Both the position numbers and the translations under genes were made by a program. Shown here in pieces: positions 52,093-61,657 of a stretch of DNA of 64,000 nt (positions within the stretch are counted from its first letter, which is position 1; each line of letters starts with the position of its first letter). The notes under the pieces were generated by a model. That model saw only the letters and a program-made list of their open reading frames with translations. It was not told where the DNA came from and made no database searches. Source of the DNA: JADKCZ01 sp963786945 (GTDB lineage Bacteria > Myxococcota > Myxococcia > Myxococcales > Anaeromyxobacteraceae); NCBI GenBank assembly GCA_963786945.1, contig CAWBAO010000006.1, forward strand, positions 434,001 to 498,000. Reading direction: 5' to 3'.

Positions 52093-53226
52093 ATGCACTT
52101 CGGGTTCGACGCCAAGCGCGCCTTCCAGAACGCCACCGGGCTCGGCAACTACGGGCGCGACGTGCTGCGCATCCTGGCGCAGCACCGGCCTGGCCACCGC
52201 TACGTGGCCTACGGCCCCAGCTTCGTGGCCGGCCGGCTGGCGGAGGGGGTGGAGGCGCGCACGCCGGACACGACCCGGGGCCGGTTCCTGCCCAGCCTGT
52301 GGAGGTCCGCCGGGCTCACCGCCCAGCTCCGGCGCGACGGGGTCGAGCTCTACCATGGCCTCGCCAGCGAGCTGCCGGTCGGGATCGAGCGGAGCGGCGT
52401 CCGGACCGTGGTCACCGTCCACGACCTCATCTTCGAGCGCTACCCCGAGCTCTACCCGCCCATCGACCGGCGCATCTACGCCTGGAAGACCCGCAGCGCC
52501 GCCCGGCGCGCCGACCTGGTGGTGGCCGTCAGCGAGCAGACCCGGCGCGACCTGATGGAGTTCTACGGCGTCGAGGCGTCGCGCATCCGGGTCGTCTACC
52601 AGGGCTGCCGCCCGGCCTTCCAGGCCGAGCCCGCGCCGGGCGCCGACGACGCCGAGGCGCGCCGGCTCGGGTTGCCGGATCGCTTCCTGCTCTGCGTGGG
52701 GACGGTGGAGCGGCGCAAGAACCTGGGGCTGCTGGTGCAGGCGCTGGCCGGGCTGCCCGAGGTGCCGCTCCTCGTGGTGGGGCGCGAGACCCGGTACGCG
52801 GACGAGGTGCGCCGGCTGGCGCGGCGGCTCGGCGTGGAGGGGCGGCTCCGCTTCATGGAGACGGCGTCGGCCGAGTCGCTGGCGACGCTCTACCGGCGCT
52901 GCACGGTCTCGGTCTATCCGTCCCGCTTCGAGGGCTTCGGCATCCCCATCATCGAGGCGCTCTTCTGCGGCGCGCCGGTGGTGACCACGGCGGGTGGCGT
53001 CTTTCCCGAGGCGGGCGGACCGGGGTCGGCCTACGTGGCGCCGGACGACGTCGAGGGGCTGCGCCAGGTCCTCTCCGAGCTGCTGGCCGACGAGGGGCGG
53101 CGCGCCGCCATGCGCGAGGCCGGGCGGCGGCACGCGCGGCGGTTCACGGACGAGGTGATCGCGGAGGGGCTCTCGCGCGTGTACCGGGAGCTGGGCGGGC
53201 CGGGGCTGGGTGGGCCGCCGAGCTGA
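52093..53226 (+). CDS. GT4 family glycosyltransferase
   Basis: 377 residues, intact. MHFGFDAKRAFQNATGLGNY is the glycine-rich N-terminal loop; GVRTVVTVHDLIFERYPELY, ADLVVAVSEQTRRDLMEFYG, FLLCVGTVERRKNLGLLVQA, YPSRFEGFGIPIIEALFCGA (E-x7-E) and PVVTTAGGVFPEAGG follow in order for a mannosyltransferase-like GT4. ATG 52093 is preferred over earlier in-frame starts because the Rossmann strand begins at once. High GC like the host. Confidence 0.9.
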   Translation: MHFGFDAKRAFQNATGLGNYGRDVLRILAQHRPGHRYVAYGPSFVAGRLAEGVEARTPDTTRGRFLPSLWRSAGLTAQLRRDGVELYHGLASELPVGIERSGVRTVVTVHDLIFERYPELYPPIDRRIYAWKTRSAARRADLVVAVSEQTRRDLMEFYGVEASRIRVVYQGCRPAFQAEPAPGADDAEARRLGLPDRFLLCVGTVERRKNLGLLVQALAGLPEVPLLVVGRETRYADEVRRLARRLGVEGRLRFMETASAESLATLYRRCTVSVYPSRFEGFGIPIIEALFCGAPVVTTAGGVFPEAGGPGSAYVAPDDVEGLRQVLSELLADEGRRAAMREAGRRHARRFTDEVIAEGLSRVYRELGGPGLGGPPS

Positions 53227-53431
53227 GGGGAACGCGCGGGGGCTTCCGGCTGCCTCTGGCGGCCCAGACCCGACCCCGGCCCAGGCCCTGGGCCCCCGGA
53301 CTCCGGGCCGCAGGCCCCGGCTCCCAGCCCGGCGGTGGCGTAGCGCCCGGCCACCCCACCTGGCGGCTCCCTCGGCGGCTCCCCCGACGGTCCCGAGCGC
53401 CGCCGCCCGTCCCGCGCTAAGAAGGGGGACC

Positions 53432-55207
53432 GTGTCTCCCCCCGCCAGGCCCGCCGACGAAGGCCCCGCCACCAACCCGCGCGCCTCGCTGCGCCGGCTC
53501 TGGCCGCTCTTCCGCGAGGAGTGGCGGGTGCTGCTCGGCGCCACCGTCCTGCTCCTGCTCGGCTCGGCGGCGGCGCTGGTCTACCCGCAGGGCATCCGCC
53601 TCATCGTCGACGGCGCGGTCTCCGGGCGCAACGTCATCACCGTCCGCAACGCCGCCCTGTTCATGGCCGCCGTGGCGCTGGTGCAGGGCGCCGCCGTGGC
53701 CGGCCGCGCCTGGCTCTTCTCCCTGGCCGGCGAGCGCGGCGTCAAGCGCGTGCGCGAGCAGCTCTTCCGCTCGCTGGTCTCGCAGGAGATCGCCTTCTTC
53801 GACGGCCAGCGCACCGGCGACCTGCAGTCGCGGCTGGCCTCCGACACCGCCTACCTGCAGGCGCTGCTCTCCTCCCAGTTCTCCATGACGCTGCGCAACG
53901 CCGTGCAGGCGATCGGGGCGCTGGCGCTGCTCTTCTACACCTCGCCCCGGCTCACCGCCGTCATGCTCTCGGTGGTGCCGGCCGTGGCCTTCGGCGCCGT
54001 CTTCTACGGCCGCAAGATCCGCGGCCTGTCGCGCAAGTCGCAGGACGCCCTGGCCGACGCCGGCCACGTCGCCGAGGAGTCGCTCTCCGCCATCCGCACC
54101 GTCCGCGCCTTCGCCGCCGAGGACGCCGAGACCAGCCGCTACGGCGCCGCCGTCACCACCGCCTTCGGCTTCGCCCGCACCCGGGCCGGCGCCGGCGCCA
54201 TCTTCATGGGGGCCACCTACTTCGGCATCTACGCCGCCATCGCCGTGGTGCTCGGCTACGGCGGCTCGCTGGTGGCCGCCGGCACGCTGACCGCCGGCGC
54301 CCTCACCGCCTTCCTGGTCTACACGCTGCTCATCGCCATGGGGCTGGGCACGCTGGCCGACCTCTGGGCCGAGGCCATGCGCGGGCTGGGGGCCGCCGAG
54401 CGGGTCTTCGAGCTGATGGACCGGACCCCCGCCATGGCCCTGCGCGGCGGCCGGCGGCTGGAGAAGGTGGCCGGCCGGCTCGCCTACGAGGACGTCCGCT
54501 TCAGCTACCCGGCCCGCCCCGACCTCGAGGTGCTCCACGGCGTCGACCTGCTGGTCGAGCCCGGCGAGGTGGTGGCCCTGGTGGGACCGTCCGGCGCCGG
54601 CAAGTCCACGCTCGGGTCGCTGCTGGTGCGGCTCTACGACCCCTCCGCCGGCCGGCTCACGCTCGACGGCGTCGACCTGCGCGAGCTCGACCCCTCCTGG
54701 CTCCGCTCGCAGGTGGGGGTGGTCTCGCAGGAGCCGGTCCTCTTCTCCACCACCATCGCCGAGAACGTCCGCTACGGCCGCCCCGGCGCCACCGACGCCG
54801 AGGTGCGCGACGCGCTGGCCAACGCCAACGCCCTGCAGTTCGTGCTCGGCTTCCCCGACGGCCTCGCCACCCGGGTCGGCGAGCGCGGCCAGCAGCTCTC
54901 CGGCGGCCAGAAGCAGCGGGTCGCCATCGCCCGCGCCATCCTCAAGGACCCGCGCCTGCTCCTGCTCGACGAGGCCACCAGCGCGCTCGACGCCGAGTCG
55001 GAGGCGCTGGTGCAGGAGGCGCTCTCCCGCCTCATGCGCGGCCGCACCTCCATCGTCATCGCCCACCGGCTCTCCACCGTGGTGGGCGCCGACCGGGTGG
55101 TGGTGATCGACGACGGCCGGGTGGTGGAGGCCGGCCGCCACGCCGCGCTGGTCTCCCGCGGCGGCGCCTACGCCAGGCTGGTGGAGCGCCAGGTGCTGCG
55201 GGGATAG
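53432..55207 (+). CDS. ABC exporter, MsbA-type half transporter
   Basis: 591 residues, intact. Six-helix membrane domain (residues 25-310; LLGATVLLLLGSAAALVYPQ, FMAAVALVQGAAVAGRAWLF) and one nucleotide-binding domain: Walker A VGPSGAGKST, Q-loop VVSQEPVLFS, signature LSGGQKQRVAIARA, Walker B LLLLDEATSALD and switch His in VIAHRLSTV. GTG start 53432 follows AAGGGGGACC. It acts as a homodimer exporting lipids, lipid-linked sugars or drugs; location at the edge of the polysaccharide locus suggests a lipid or glycan substrate (inference). About 200 bases before it hold nothing recognisable. Confidence 0.92.
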   Translation: MSPPARPADEGPATNPRASLRRLWPLFREEWRVLLGATVLLLLGSAAALVYPQGIRLIVDGAVSGRNVITVRNAALFMAAVALVQGAAVAGRAWLFSLAGERGVKRVREQLFRSLVSQEIAFFDGQRTGDLQSRLASDTAYLQALLSSQFSMTLRNAVQAIGALALLFYTSPRLTAVMLSVVPAVAFGAVFYGRKIRGLSRKSQDALADAGHVAEESLSAIRTVRAFAAEDAETSRYGAAVTTAFGFARTRAGAGAIFMGATYFGIYAAIAVVLGYGGSLVAAGTLTAGALTAFLVYTLLIAMGLGTLADLWAEAMRGLGAAERVFELMDRTPAMALRGGRRLEKVAGRLAYEDVRFSYPARPDLEVLHGVDLLVEPGEVVALVGPSGAGKSTLGSLLVRLYDPSAGRLTLDGVDLRELDPSWLRSQVGVVSQEPVLFSTTIAENVRYGRPGATDAEVRDALANANALQFVLGFPDGLATRVGERGQQLSGGQKQRVAIARAILKDPRLLLLDEATSALDAESEALVQEALSRLMRGRTSIVIAHRLSTVVGADRVVVIDDGRVVEAGRHAALVSRGGAYARLVERQVLRG

Positions 55208-55241
55208 GGCGGCACGCCGCTGGGCCCCGCTCGCCCCGGCT

Positions 55242-58200
55242 TCATCCCGCCGCGACCGCCGCCGGCCAGACCAGCCGCCGCGCCGCCGGCCGGGCCCTGA
55301 GGTAGGCCACCGCGCCGCCCAGCGCCACCGCCAGCGCGGCCGCCGCCGCGAGCCAGAGGACCCAGGCCGGCGCCGGCAGGTAGGCCGCCGCCGCGCCCGC
55401 CCCGGCCAGCGCCGCCCAGCCCGCCTTCTGCACCAGCGCCAGCCGCGTGAGCCGCCGCAGCAGCGCGCCCGTCGAGCGGGGCCAGCCGCTCCCAGAGCAC
55501 CTGCTCCTGCCGCCAGTAGGTGTAGATGACCGGGATGATCTCCAGCGTCAGGAAGGCGCTGGTGAGCAGGCCGCCCACCATGGGCGCGGCGATCCGCTTC
55601 ATCACGTCGGCGCCCGAGCCGGTGGCCCAGAGCAGCGGGAGCAGGCCGGCCAGCATGGTGGCCACCGTCATCAGCTTGGGCCGCACCCGCTGCACCGTCC
55701 CCTCCATGTGGGCCCAGATGATGTCGGAGAGGTCGCGGATCTTGCCGGCGGCGCGCCGCCGCTCGTAGGCGTGGTCGATGTAGACGATCATCACGATGCC
55801 GGTCTGGGCCGCCAGCCCCACCAGCGCGATGATGCCGACCCAGACCGCCGTGGAGAGGTGGTAGTCGAGCGCCCACAGCAGCCAGACGCTGCCGGTCAGC
55901 GCGAAGGGGATGGAGAGCAGGACGATCAGCACCTCGGTGAAGTTGCGGAAGTGCAGGTAGAGCAGGAGCACGATCAGCAGCAGGGTGAGCGGGACCACCA
56001 GCCGCATCCGCTCGGCCATCTCCTCCAGCTGCTCGTACTGGCCGGTCCACGTGAGCAGGTAGCCGGTGGGCATGGCGAGCCGCCCGTCGGCCTGGGCGCG
56101 GCGCACCACCTGCCTTGGCCTCCTCCACGTAGCCGCCCACGTCGCGCTGCGCGCCGTCGATGTCCACGTAGACGAAGCCCACCAGCAGGCCGCCGTCGTC
56201 GCGGATCATGGGCGGGCCGCCGGCGATGCGCACCTCGGCCACCTGGCCGAGCGGCACGAAGGCGCCGGCCGGTGGCGCCGCCGCCGGAGCCCCGGGCCGC
56301 CCCAGCCCAGGGTGGGGGCGTCGGTGGCGGTGGCGGCGTCGCCGCCCGGGCGGGCGCTGCCCCGGGCGCCGGCCGGGCCCTGGTCGCCGCCCATGCCCAT
56401 GCCCTGCGCCAGCAGCAGCCGCGGCGCCAGGCCGGGCTCGAGCGCGCCGGTGGTGCCGCCCATGCCGCCTCCGGGCTTGCCGCCGCCCCCCACCGGGACC
56501 AGCAGCCGGCGCAGCCGGTCCACGTCGCTCCGCAGGTCCTGCGGGTAGCGCACGTTGATGGAGAAGCGGTTGCGGCCGTCCACGGTGATGCCGATGGGGG
56601 CGCCGCCGATGGCCGCCTCCACCACCCGGTTCAGGTCGCCCACGGTGAGCCCGTAGCGGGCCATGGCGTCGCGGTCGGGGATGATGTCAGGTAGAGGCCG
56701 CCGGTGTTGCGCTCGTAGAAGACGCTGCGCGTGCCGTGGATGGGGCGCAGCAGCCGCTCCAGCTCGACGCCGATCTTCTCGATCTCGGCGAGGCTGGTCC
56801 CCATCACCTTGACGCCCACCGGGGTGCGCACGCCGGTGGAGAGCATGTCGACCCGCCCCTTGATGGGCATGGTGTAGGCGTTGGTCCACCCCGGGAACTG
56901 CATCTTCCCGTTCAGCTCCTCGACCAGCGCCTCCCAGGTCAGCCCCTTCCGCCACTGTGCCTTCGGCTTGAGGCGCACCGTGGTCTCCACCATGGTGAGC
57001 GGGGCCGGGTCGGTGGCGGTCTCGGCGCGCCCCACCTTGCCGAAGACCGTCGCCACCTCCGGGACGCAGCGCAGCACCCGGTCCTGCAGCTGCAGCTGCC
57101 GCTTGGCCTCCTCGATGGAGATGCCCGGGAAGGTGGTCGGCATGTAGAGCAGGTCGCCCTCGTTGAGCGGGGGCATGAACTCGGAGCCCAGCTGCCCGGC
57201 CAGCGGCACCGCCGAGAGGAGCGCCAGCAGCCCGATGGCCACCGTGGACCTGGGGTTGCGCAGGGCCACGAAGACGAAGGGCCGGTAGAGCCGGATGATG
57301 AAGCGCGACACCGGGTGCTCCGCCTCCGGCCGGATCCTCCCGCGGATGAGCAGGTCGCGCAGCGCCGGGGCGAAGGTGATGGAGAGGACCGCCGCCGAGA
57401 GCATCACGAAGGTCTTGGTCCAGGCCAGCGGCGTGAAGAGCCGCCCGGCCTGGCCGGTGAGCGCGAAGACCGGCAGGAAGGCCACCGCGATGACCAGCAG
57501 CGAGAAGAAGAGGGCCGGCGTCACCTCGCGGGCCGCCTCGGCCAGCAGCGCGTGGCGGTCGGCGCCGGGCGGGGCGTGCTCCAGCTTCTTGTGGCTGGCC
57601 TCGATCATCACGATCTCGGCGTCCACGGTGGCGCCGATGGCGATGGCGATCCCGCCCAGGCTCATGATGGTGGCCGGGATGTCCAGCAGGTACATGGGGA
57701 TGAAGCTGACCGCCACCGCCACCGGGATGGAGAGGATGGGCAGCAGCGCCGAGCGGACGTGGAGCAGGAAGAGGATGATCACCAGCGCCACCACCAGCGC
57801 CTCCTCCAGCAGCGCCGTGCGCAGCGTGCCGATGGCGCGGTGGATGAGCGACGGAGCGGTCGTAGGCCACCTCGAGGCGGACCCCCGGGGGCAGGCCCGG
57901 CTTCAGCTCCTCCAGCCCTGGCCTTGACCCGGTCGATCACCTCGAGGGCGTTCTCGCCCTGGCGCATCACCACGATGCCGCCCACCGCCTCGCCGTCGCC
58001 GTTCCACTCCAGCAGGCCGCGCCGGATGTCCGGGCCGAAGCGCACCTGGCCGACGTCGCGCAGCAGCACCGGCACGCCGCCGGGGCCGCTGGCCCTGAGG
58101 GCCACCTTCTCCAGGTCGCCGAGCTGCTGCACGTAGCCGCGGCCGCGCACGTAGTACTCGCGCTCCGGACATCTCCACCACCCGGCCGCCCACGTCGCCG

Positions 58201-58843
58201 TTGGAGTCGCGGATGCGGGCGATGACCTCCTCGAGGGTCACGCCGTAGGCGCGCAGCCGGGCCGGGTCCACCGTCACCTGGTACTGCTTCTGGTAGCCGC
58301 CCACGCTGGCCACCTCGGCCACGCCCGGCACGCTCCCGAGCGCGTAGCGCAGCGTGAAGTCCTGGAAGGTGCGCAGCTCGTCGAGGCCGTGCTGCCCGGA
58401 CTCGTCCACCAGCGCGTACTGGAAGACCCAGCCCACGCCCGTGGCGTCCGGGCCGAGCCTGGGCGTCGACCCCGGGCGGGAGCCGGTCGTCCAGCGAGTC
58501 GAGGTACTCGAGCACCCGGCTGCGCGCCCAGTAGATGTCGGTCCCCTCCTCGAAGATGACGTAGACGAAGCTCATCCCGAACATCGAGTAGCCGCGCACG
58601 TCGGCCACCCGCGGCGCCGAGACCAGCCCGGAGACGATGGGGTAGGTGACCTGGTCCTCCACCAGCGTGGGGGAGCGGCCCATCCACTCGGTGAAGACGA
58701 TCACCTGCGGGTCGGAGAGGTCGGGGATGGCGTCGAGCTCGGGCGTGCCGGATCGACCAGATCGAGCCGGCCAGGGCCACCGCCACGCCGAAGAGCACCA
58801 GCAGCCGGTTCCGCGCGCAGAACTCGATGATGCGGCTGACCAT
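55242..58843 (-). CDS. cusA: CusA/CzcA-type heavy-metal RND efflux pump (about nine frameshifts)
   Basis: Inner-membrane proton/metal antiporter of the HME-RND family, about 1200 residues. Segments in order: MVSRIIEFCARNRLLVLFGV, FTEWMGRSPTLVEDQVTYPI, VGWVFQYALVDESG, SVGGYQKQYQVTVDPARL, GATVDAEIVMIEASHKKLE (proton-relay Asp/Glu of helix 4), GSEFMPPLNEGDLLYMP, MPIKGRVDMLSTGVRTPVG, then VAEVRIAGGPPMIRDDGG and LMTVATMLAGLLPLLWATGS. An unusual Gly-rich insertion of about 75 residues sits near 56265-56500. A hydrophobic extension of about 60 residues closes the protein. It starts two bases after cusB. Metal specificity (Cu/Ag or Co/Zn/Cd) is inferred from neighbours. Confidence 0.9.
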
Positions 58844-58845
58844 GG

Positions 58846-60391
58846 CTACTTCCCGTGGCCTTCCACCGCGGCCCGCAGCCGGCTCTCCGAGTCGAGCAGG
58901 AAGCTGGCCCGGGTCACCACCCGCTCGCCGGCCGCCAGCCCGTCGAGGATGGCCACCTTGCCGCCGCCGCGTGCGCCGGTGCGGACCGAGCGCGGCTCGA
59001 AGCGCCCGCCGCCCCGGTCGACGAAGACGTAGCGGTGGTCGCCGGTGTCCACCAGGGCGTCGGACGGGATCACCACCGCCTCGGCGGCGTCGGTCTCCAG
59101 CGTGACGTCGCCGAACATGCCCGGGCGCAGCTCCAGGCGCGGGTTGGCCAGCTCGACGCGGGCCTGCAGGGTGCGGCTGCCGGCGTTGAGGCCGGGGTAG
59201 ATGAACTGGACCCGGCCGGTGAAGCGCTGCCCGGGCGCCGAGGCCGGCCTCGAAGGTGGCCTGCTGCCCGACCCGCACCCGCGCCAGGTCGCTCTCGGGG
59301 ACGTCCACCAGCACCCAGACGGTGGAGAGGTCGGCCAGCTGGAACAGCTCGGTGCCGGACTGCACCGAGGCGCCCTTCACCACGCTCTTGCGGACCACGT
59401 AGCCGCGCCCCGGGGCGCGCACCGGCACCGCCCGCATCGGCTGGCCGGCGGCGGCGATGGCGTCGATGTCCTGCGGAGGCCACGCCCAGCAGCTCGAGCC
59501 GCTGCCGCGCGTCGCGCTCCAGGTCGGCGGACGGCTGCGCCGTCGGCGGCGCCGAGCCCCGCCTGCTCGGTCCACTTCATGGTCGTTGAGGAAGACGTTC
59601 TGGGCGTTGAGCAGCTCCGGGCTGTAGATGGTGGCGAGGACGTCGCCCTTCTGCACCAGCTGGCCGGTCTGGGCGACCGGGAGGTTCTCCACCCAGCCGG
59701 AGTAGCGGGCGTTGACGCTGACCAGCCCGTCCTCGCTGGCGGTGACGAAGCCGGCGGCGCGCAGGGTGGTGGCGAGCGGCTCCACGGCGGCCACCGCGGT
59801 CTTCATGCCCATCAGCTGGATGCGCTCCGGGGAGAGCTCCACCGGCACCAGCCCGGGGACGCCGGCGGCGGCCGGGGTGGCGGCCGAGGGTGCGGGGCCG
59901 AGGGTGCGGCGGCGCCGGGCGGGACCCGCGGCACCAGCTTCATCTTGCACTCCGGGCAGCGGGCCTTCCCGTCCCGGGTGACGAAGTTCGGGTGCATCGG
60001 GCAGGTGTACTCGGCGGGGCTGGCTGCGGCCGGGCGGCGGTGGCCGACGGGCTCGCGGCCGGGACGGAAGCCGGGGCCGCGGTGCGGGGCCGCGGCCGGG
60101 CGTCGCGGCCGTGCCGGCCGGCACCAGGTCCATGCCGCAGATCGGGCACTCGCCCTTGTGGTCGGTGACGATCTGCGGGTGCATGGGGCAGATGAACTTC
60201 TGGCCCTGGACCGCACCCGCCGACGATCGCGTGGACACGTGGTAGGTCCACGTCCCCACCGCGGCCGCCGCCATCAGCGCCACCAGCGCCCAGCGCACCG
60301 TGGCCATGGTCCGCGTGCCCGGCGGCGCCTGCTCCTCGCCCTCCGGCATCGCCTCGTGCCCGCCCCCGGGGGTGTGCTGGCCGCCGCTCAT
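58846..60391 (-). CDS. cusB: CusB-type periplasmic adaptor with two heavy-metal-binding domains (frameshifted)
   Basis: Membrane-fusion protein pairing with CusA. An N-terminal anchor helix (ATVRWALVALMAAAAVGTWT) is followed by a heavy-metal-binding domain (FICPMHPQIVTDHKGECPIC, then GMDLVP) and a second one (YTCPMHPNFV, then CPECKMKLVP) in another frame, separated by Ala/Pro-rich linkers. The adaptor core follows: SPERIQLMGMKTAVA, SGWVENLPVAQTGQLVQKGD, IYSPELLNAQ and, at the end, VIPSDALVDTGDHRYVFVDR. At least five frame changes. Stop 58846-58848. Confidence 0.88.
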
Positions 60392-60425
60392 GGTGTCGCT
60401 CCTCGTCGCCTAGAAGGCCCGACTC

Positions 60426-61511
60426 TCAGCGCGGGGTCAACGTTTCGGGAGGCCGTCCCGGGCTCGCCTGCGGCGTGGCGCGCAGGCGCTCCTCGGCGGC
60501 CGTGCGCATGGCGTCCGGGAGGTGGGGGCGCCGCAGCAGCCGCTCCGAGGCCTCCCGGGCGCAGGCGGCGTCGCCCGCCGCGCCGCAGGCCCGGGCCAGG
60601 ACGTCGAGGGTCGCGGCCCGCTCGCCCCGCGCGGCGAGCGAGGCCCGGGCCAGCTCCGTGGCCTCGCCGGCGCTGCCGCCCCGCTCGAGGAGGAGCCCGG
60701 CCAGCCGGGCCTGCGTGTCGGCGCGGAGCGGGGCGAGCCGGGCCGGGTACTCGGCCAGCGCGTGGCGGAGGAGCCGCTCGCCCCCGGCCGGGTCGCCGAG
60801 GCGCCAGGCCGTCTCGCCGGCCAGGGCGATGCACCATGCGAACCCCGGGGCGTAGCGGAGCGCGTTGCGCTGCTCGTGCGCCGCCTCCGGCCACCGGCCC
60901 TGGAACATGGCCGCCTGGCCGCGGGCGCACCGGTCCAGCGACTCCTGCGGCTGGAGGGGATCCGGGGGCATGGCGAGGAGCATGGTCCAGAGGCGGTCCC
61001 CGGCGGCGCCGGCGCCGAGGGCCCTCACCGCGGCGTCGAAGGCGCGGCGCGCCTCCACGTCGTCGCCCCGGTTCACCTGGACCGCCGCCAGGATCGGCCA
61101 GGCGCCGCCGTCGCCGGGGGCCAGCGCCAGGGCGCGGTCGAGGTCGCGGGCGGCGTCGTCGAAGCGGCGCGCCACGCCCAGGTGGCGGCCGCGCAGCAGG
61201 AGCGCCTCGGGCGTCTCGCCGAGCGCGATCGACCGATCGAGGAGCGCGAGCCCCTCGGGCAGCCCCCCCGCCGCGAGGCGGACCCGGGCGAGCCCGAGCG
61301 GGGGCCGCGGATCCTCCGGCGCCAGGCGGGCGGCCTCCTGGTACCTGGCCCCGGCCACGTCGAAGCGGGCGACCCGCAGCGCCTCGTCGGCCTCCCGCAG
61401 CACGGCGGCGGCGTCCGGCGCCGCCACCGCGGGGCCGGGGGCGGGCGGGACGGAGCTGCAGGCGACCAGCGCGGCCGCGAGCGCGGCGCACCACGGTCGG
61501 CGATCGGGCAT
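60426..61511 (-). CDS. TPR-repeat lipoprotein, function unknown
   Basis: 361 residues, intact. MPDRRPWCAALAAALVACSS is a lipoprotein signal with lipobox LVAC (Cys18). The rest is helical TPR-like repeats (DAAAVLREADEALRVARFDV, RFDDAARDLDRALALAPGDG, GDPAGGERLLRHALAEYPAR). The ATG at 61511 follows AGGAGGGGAG. It lies between the multicopper oxidase and cusB in the same direction, so it may assemble or stabilise the efflux or oxidase system (inference). It is not a CusC-type channel, since no beta-barrel is seen. Confidence 0.75.
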   Translation of the reverse strand: MPDRRPWCAALAAALVACSSVPPAPGPAVAAPDAAAVLREADEALRVARFDVAGARYQEAARLAPEDPRPPLGLARVRLAAGGLPEGLALLDRSIALGETPEALLLRGRHLGVARRFDDAARDLDRALALAPGDGGAWPILAAVQVNRGDDVEARRAFDAAVRALGAGAAGDRLWTMLLAMPPDPLQPQESLDRCARGQAAMFQGRWPEAAHEQRNALRYAPGFAWCIALAGETAWRLGDPAGGERLLRHALAEYPARLAPLRADTQARLAGLLLERGGSAGEATELARASLAARGERAATLDVLARACGAAGDAACAREASERLLRRPHLPDAMRTAAEERLRATPQASPGRPPETLTPR

Positions 61512-61570
61512 CTCCCCTCCTCCAGGGCGCTGCGACGAGGCGATGATACGGGGCGGGCGTCGCCGCGCAA

Positions 61571-61593
61571 GGGCCGGGCCGCCGGCCCGGCCC
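61571..61593. repeat. Perfect 10-bp GC-only inverted repeat
   Basis: GGGCCGGGCC and GGCCCGGCCC pair perfectly across a GCC loop. It lies in the 146-base gap between the multicopper oxidase stop and the TPR lipoprotein start, both leftward. It could slow transcription or protect the end of the upstream message. Confidence 0.5.
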
Positions 61594-61606
61594 CCCGGCA
61601 TGAAGC

Positions 61607-61636
61607 GGGGGCGGCGCTCGAGCGAGCACCGCCCCC
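61607..61636 (-). terminator. Stem-loop just after the multicopper oxidase stop
   Basis: GGGGGCGG and CCGCCCCC form an 8-bp stem around a loop that can itself pair (GCTC/GAGC). It begins about 20 bases downstream of the oxidase stop at 61658-61660. No T run follows, so intrinsic termination is uncertain; together with the hairpin at 61571 it may separate or attenuate the operon. Confidence 0.4.
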
Positions 61637-61657
61637 GGGACGCATCCGAGGCGGGGG

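Noticed and set aside
53417..56257. A 946-codon open frame on the minus strand
   Set aside because: Most of it is antisense to the intact ABC exporter. Only its first part (VAEVRIAGGPPMIRDDGG) is real and belongs to the CusA pump through a frameshift.
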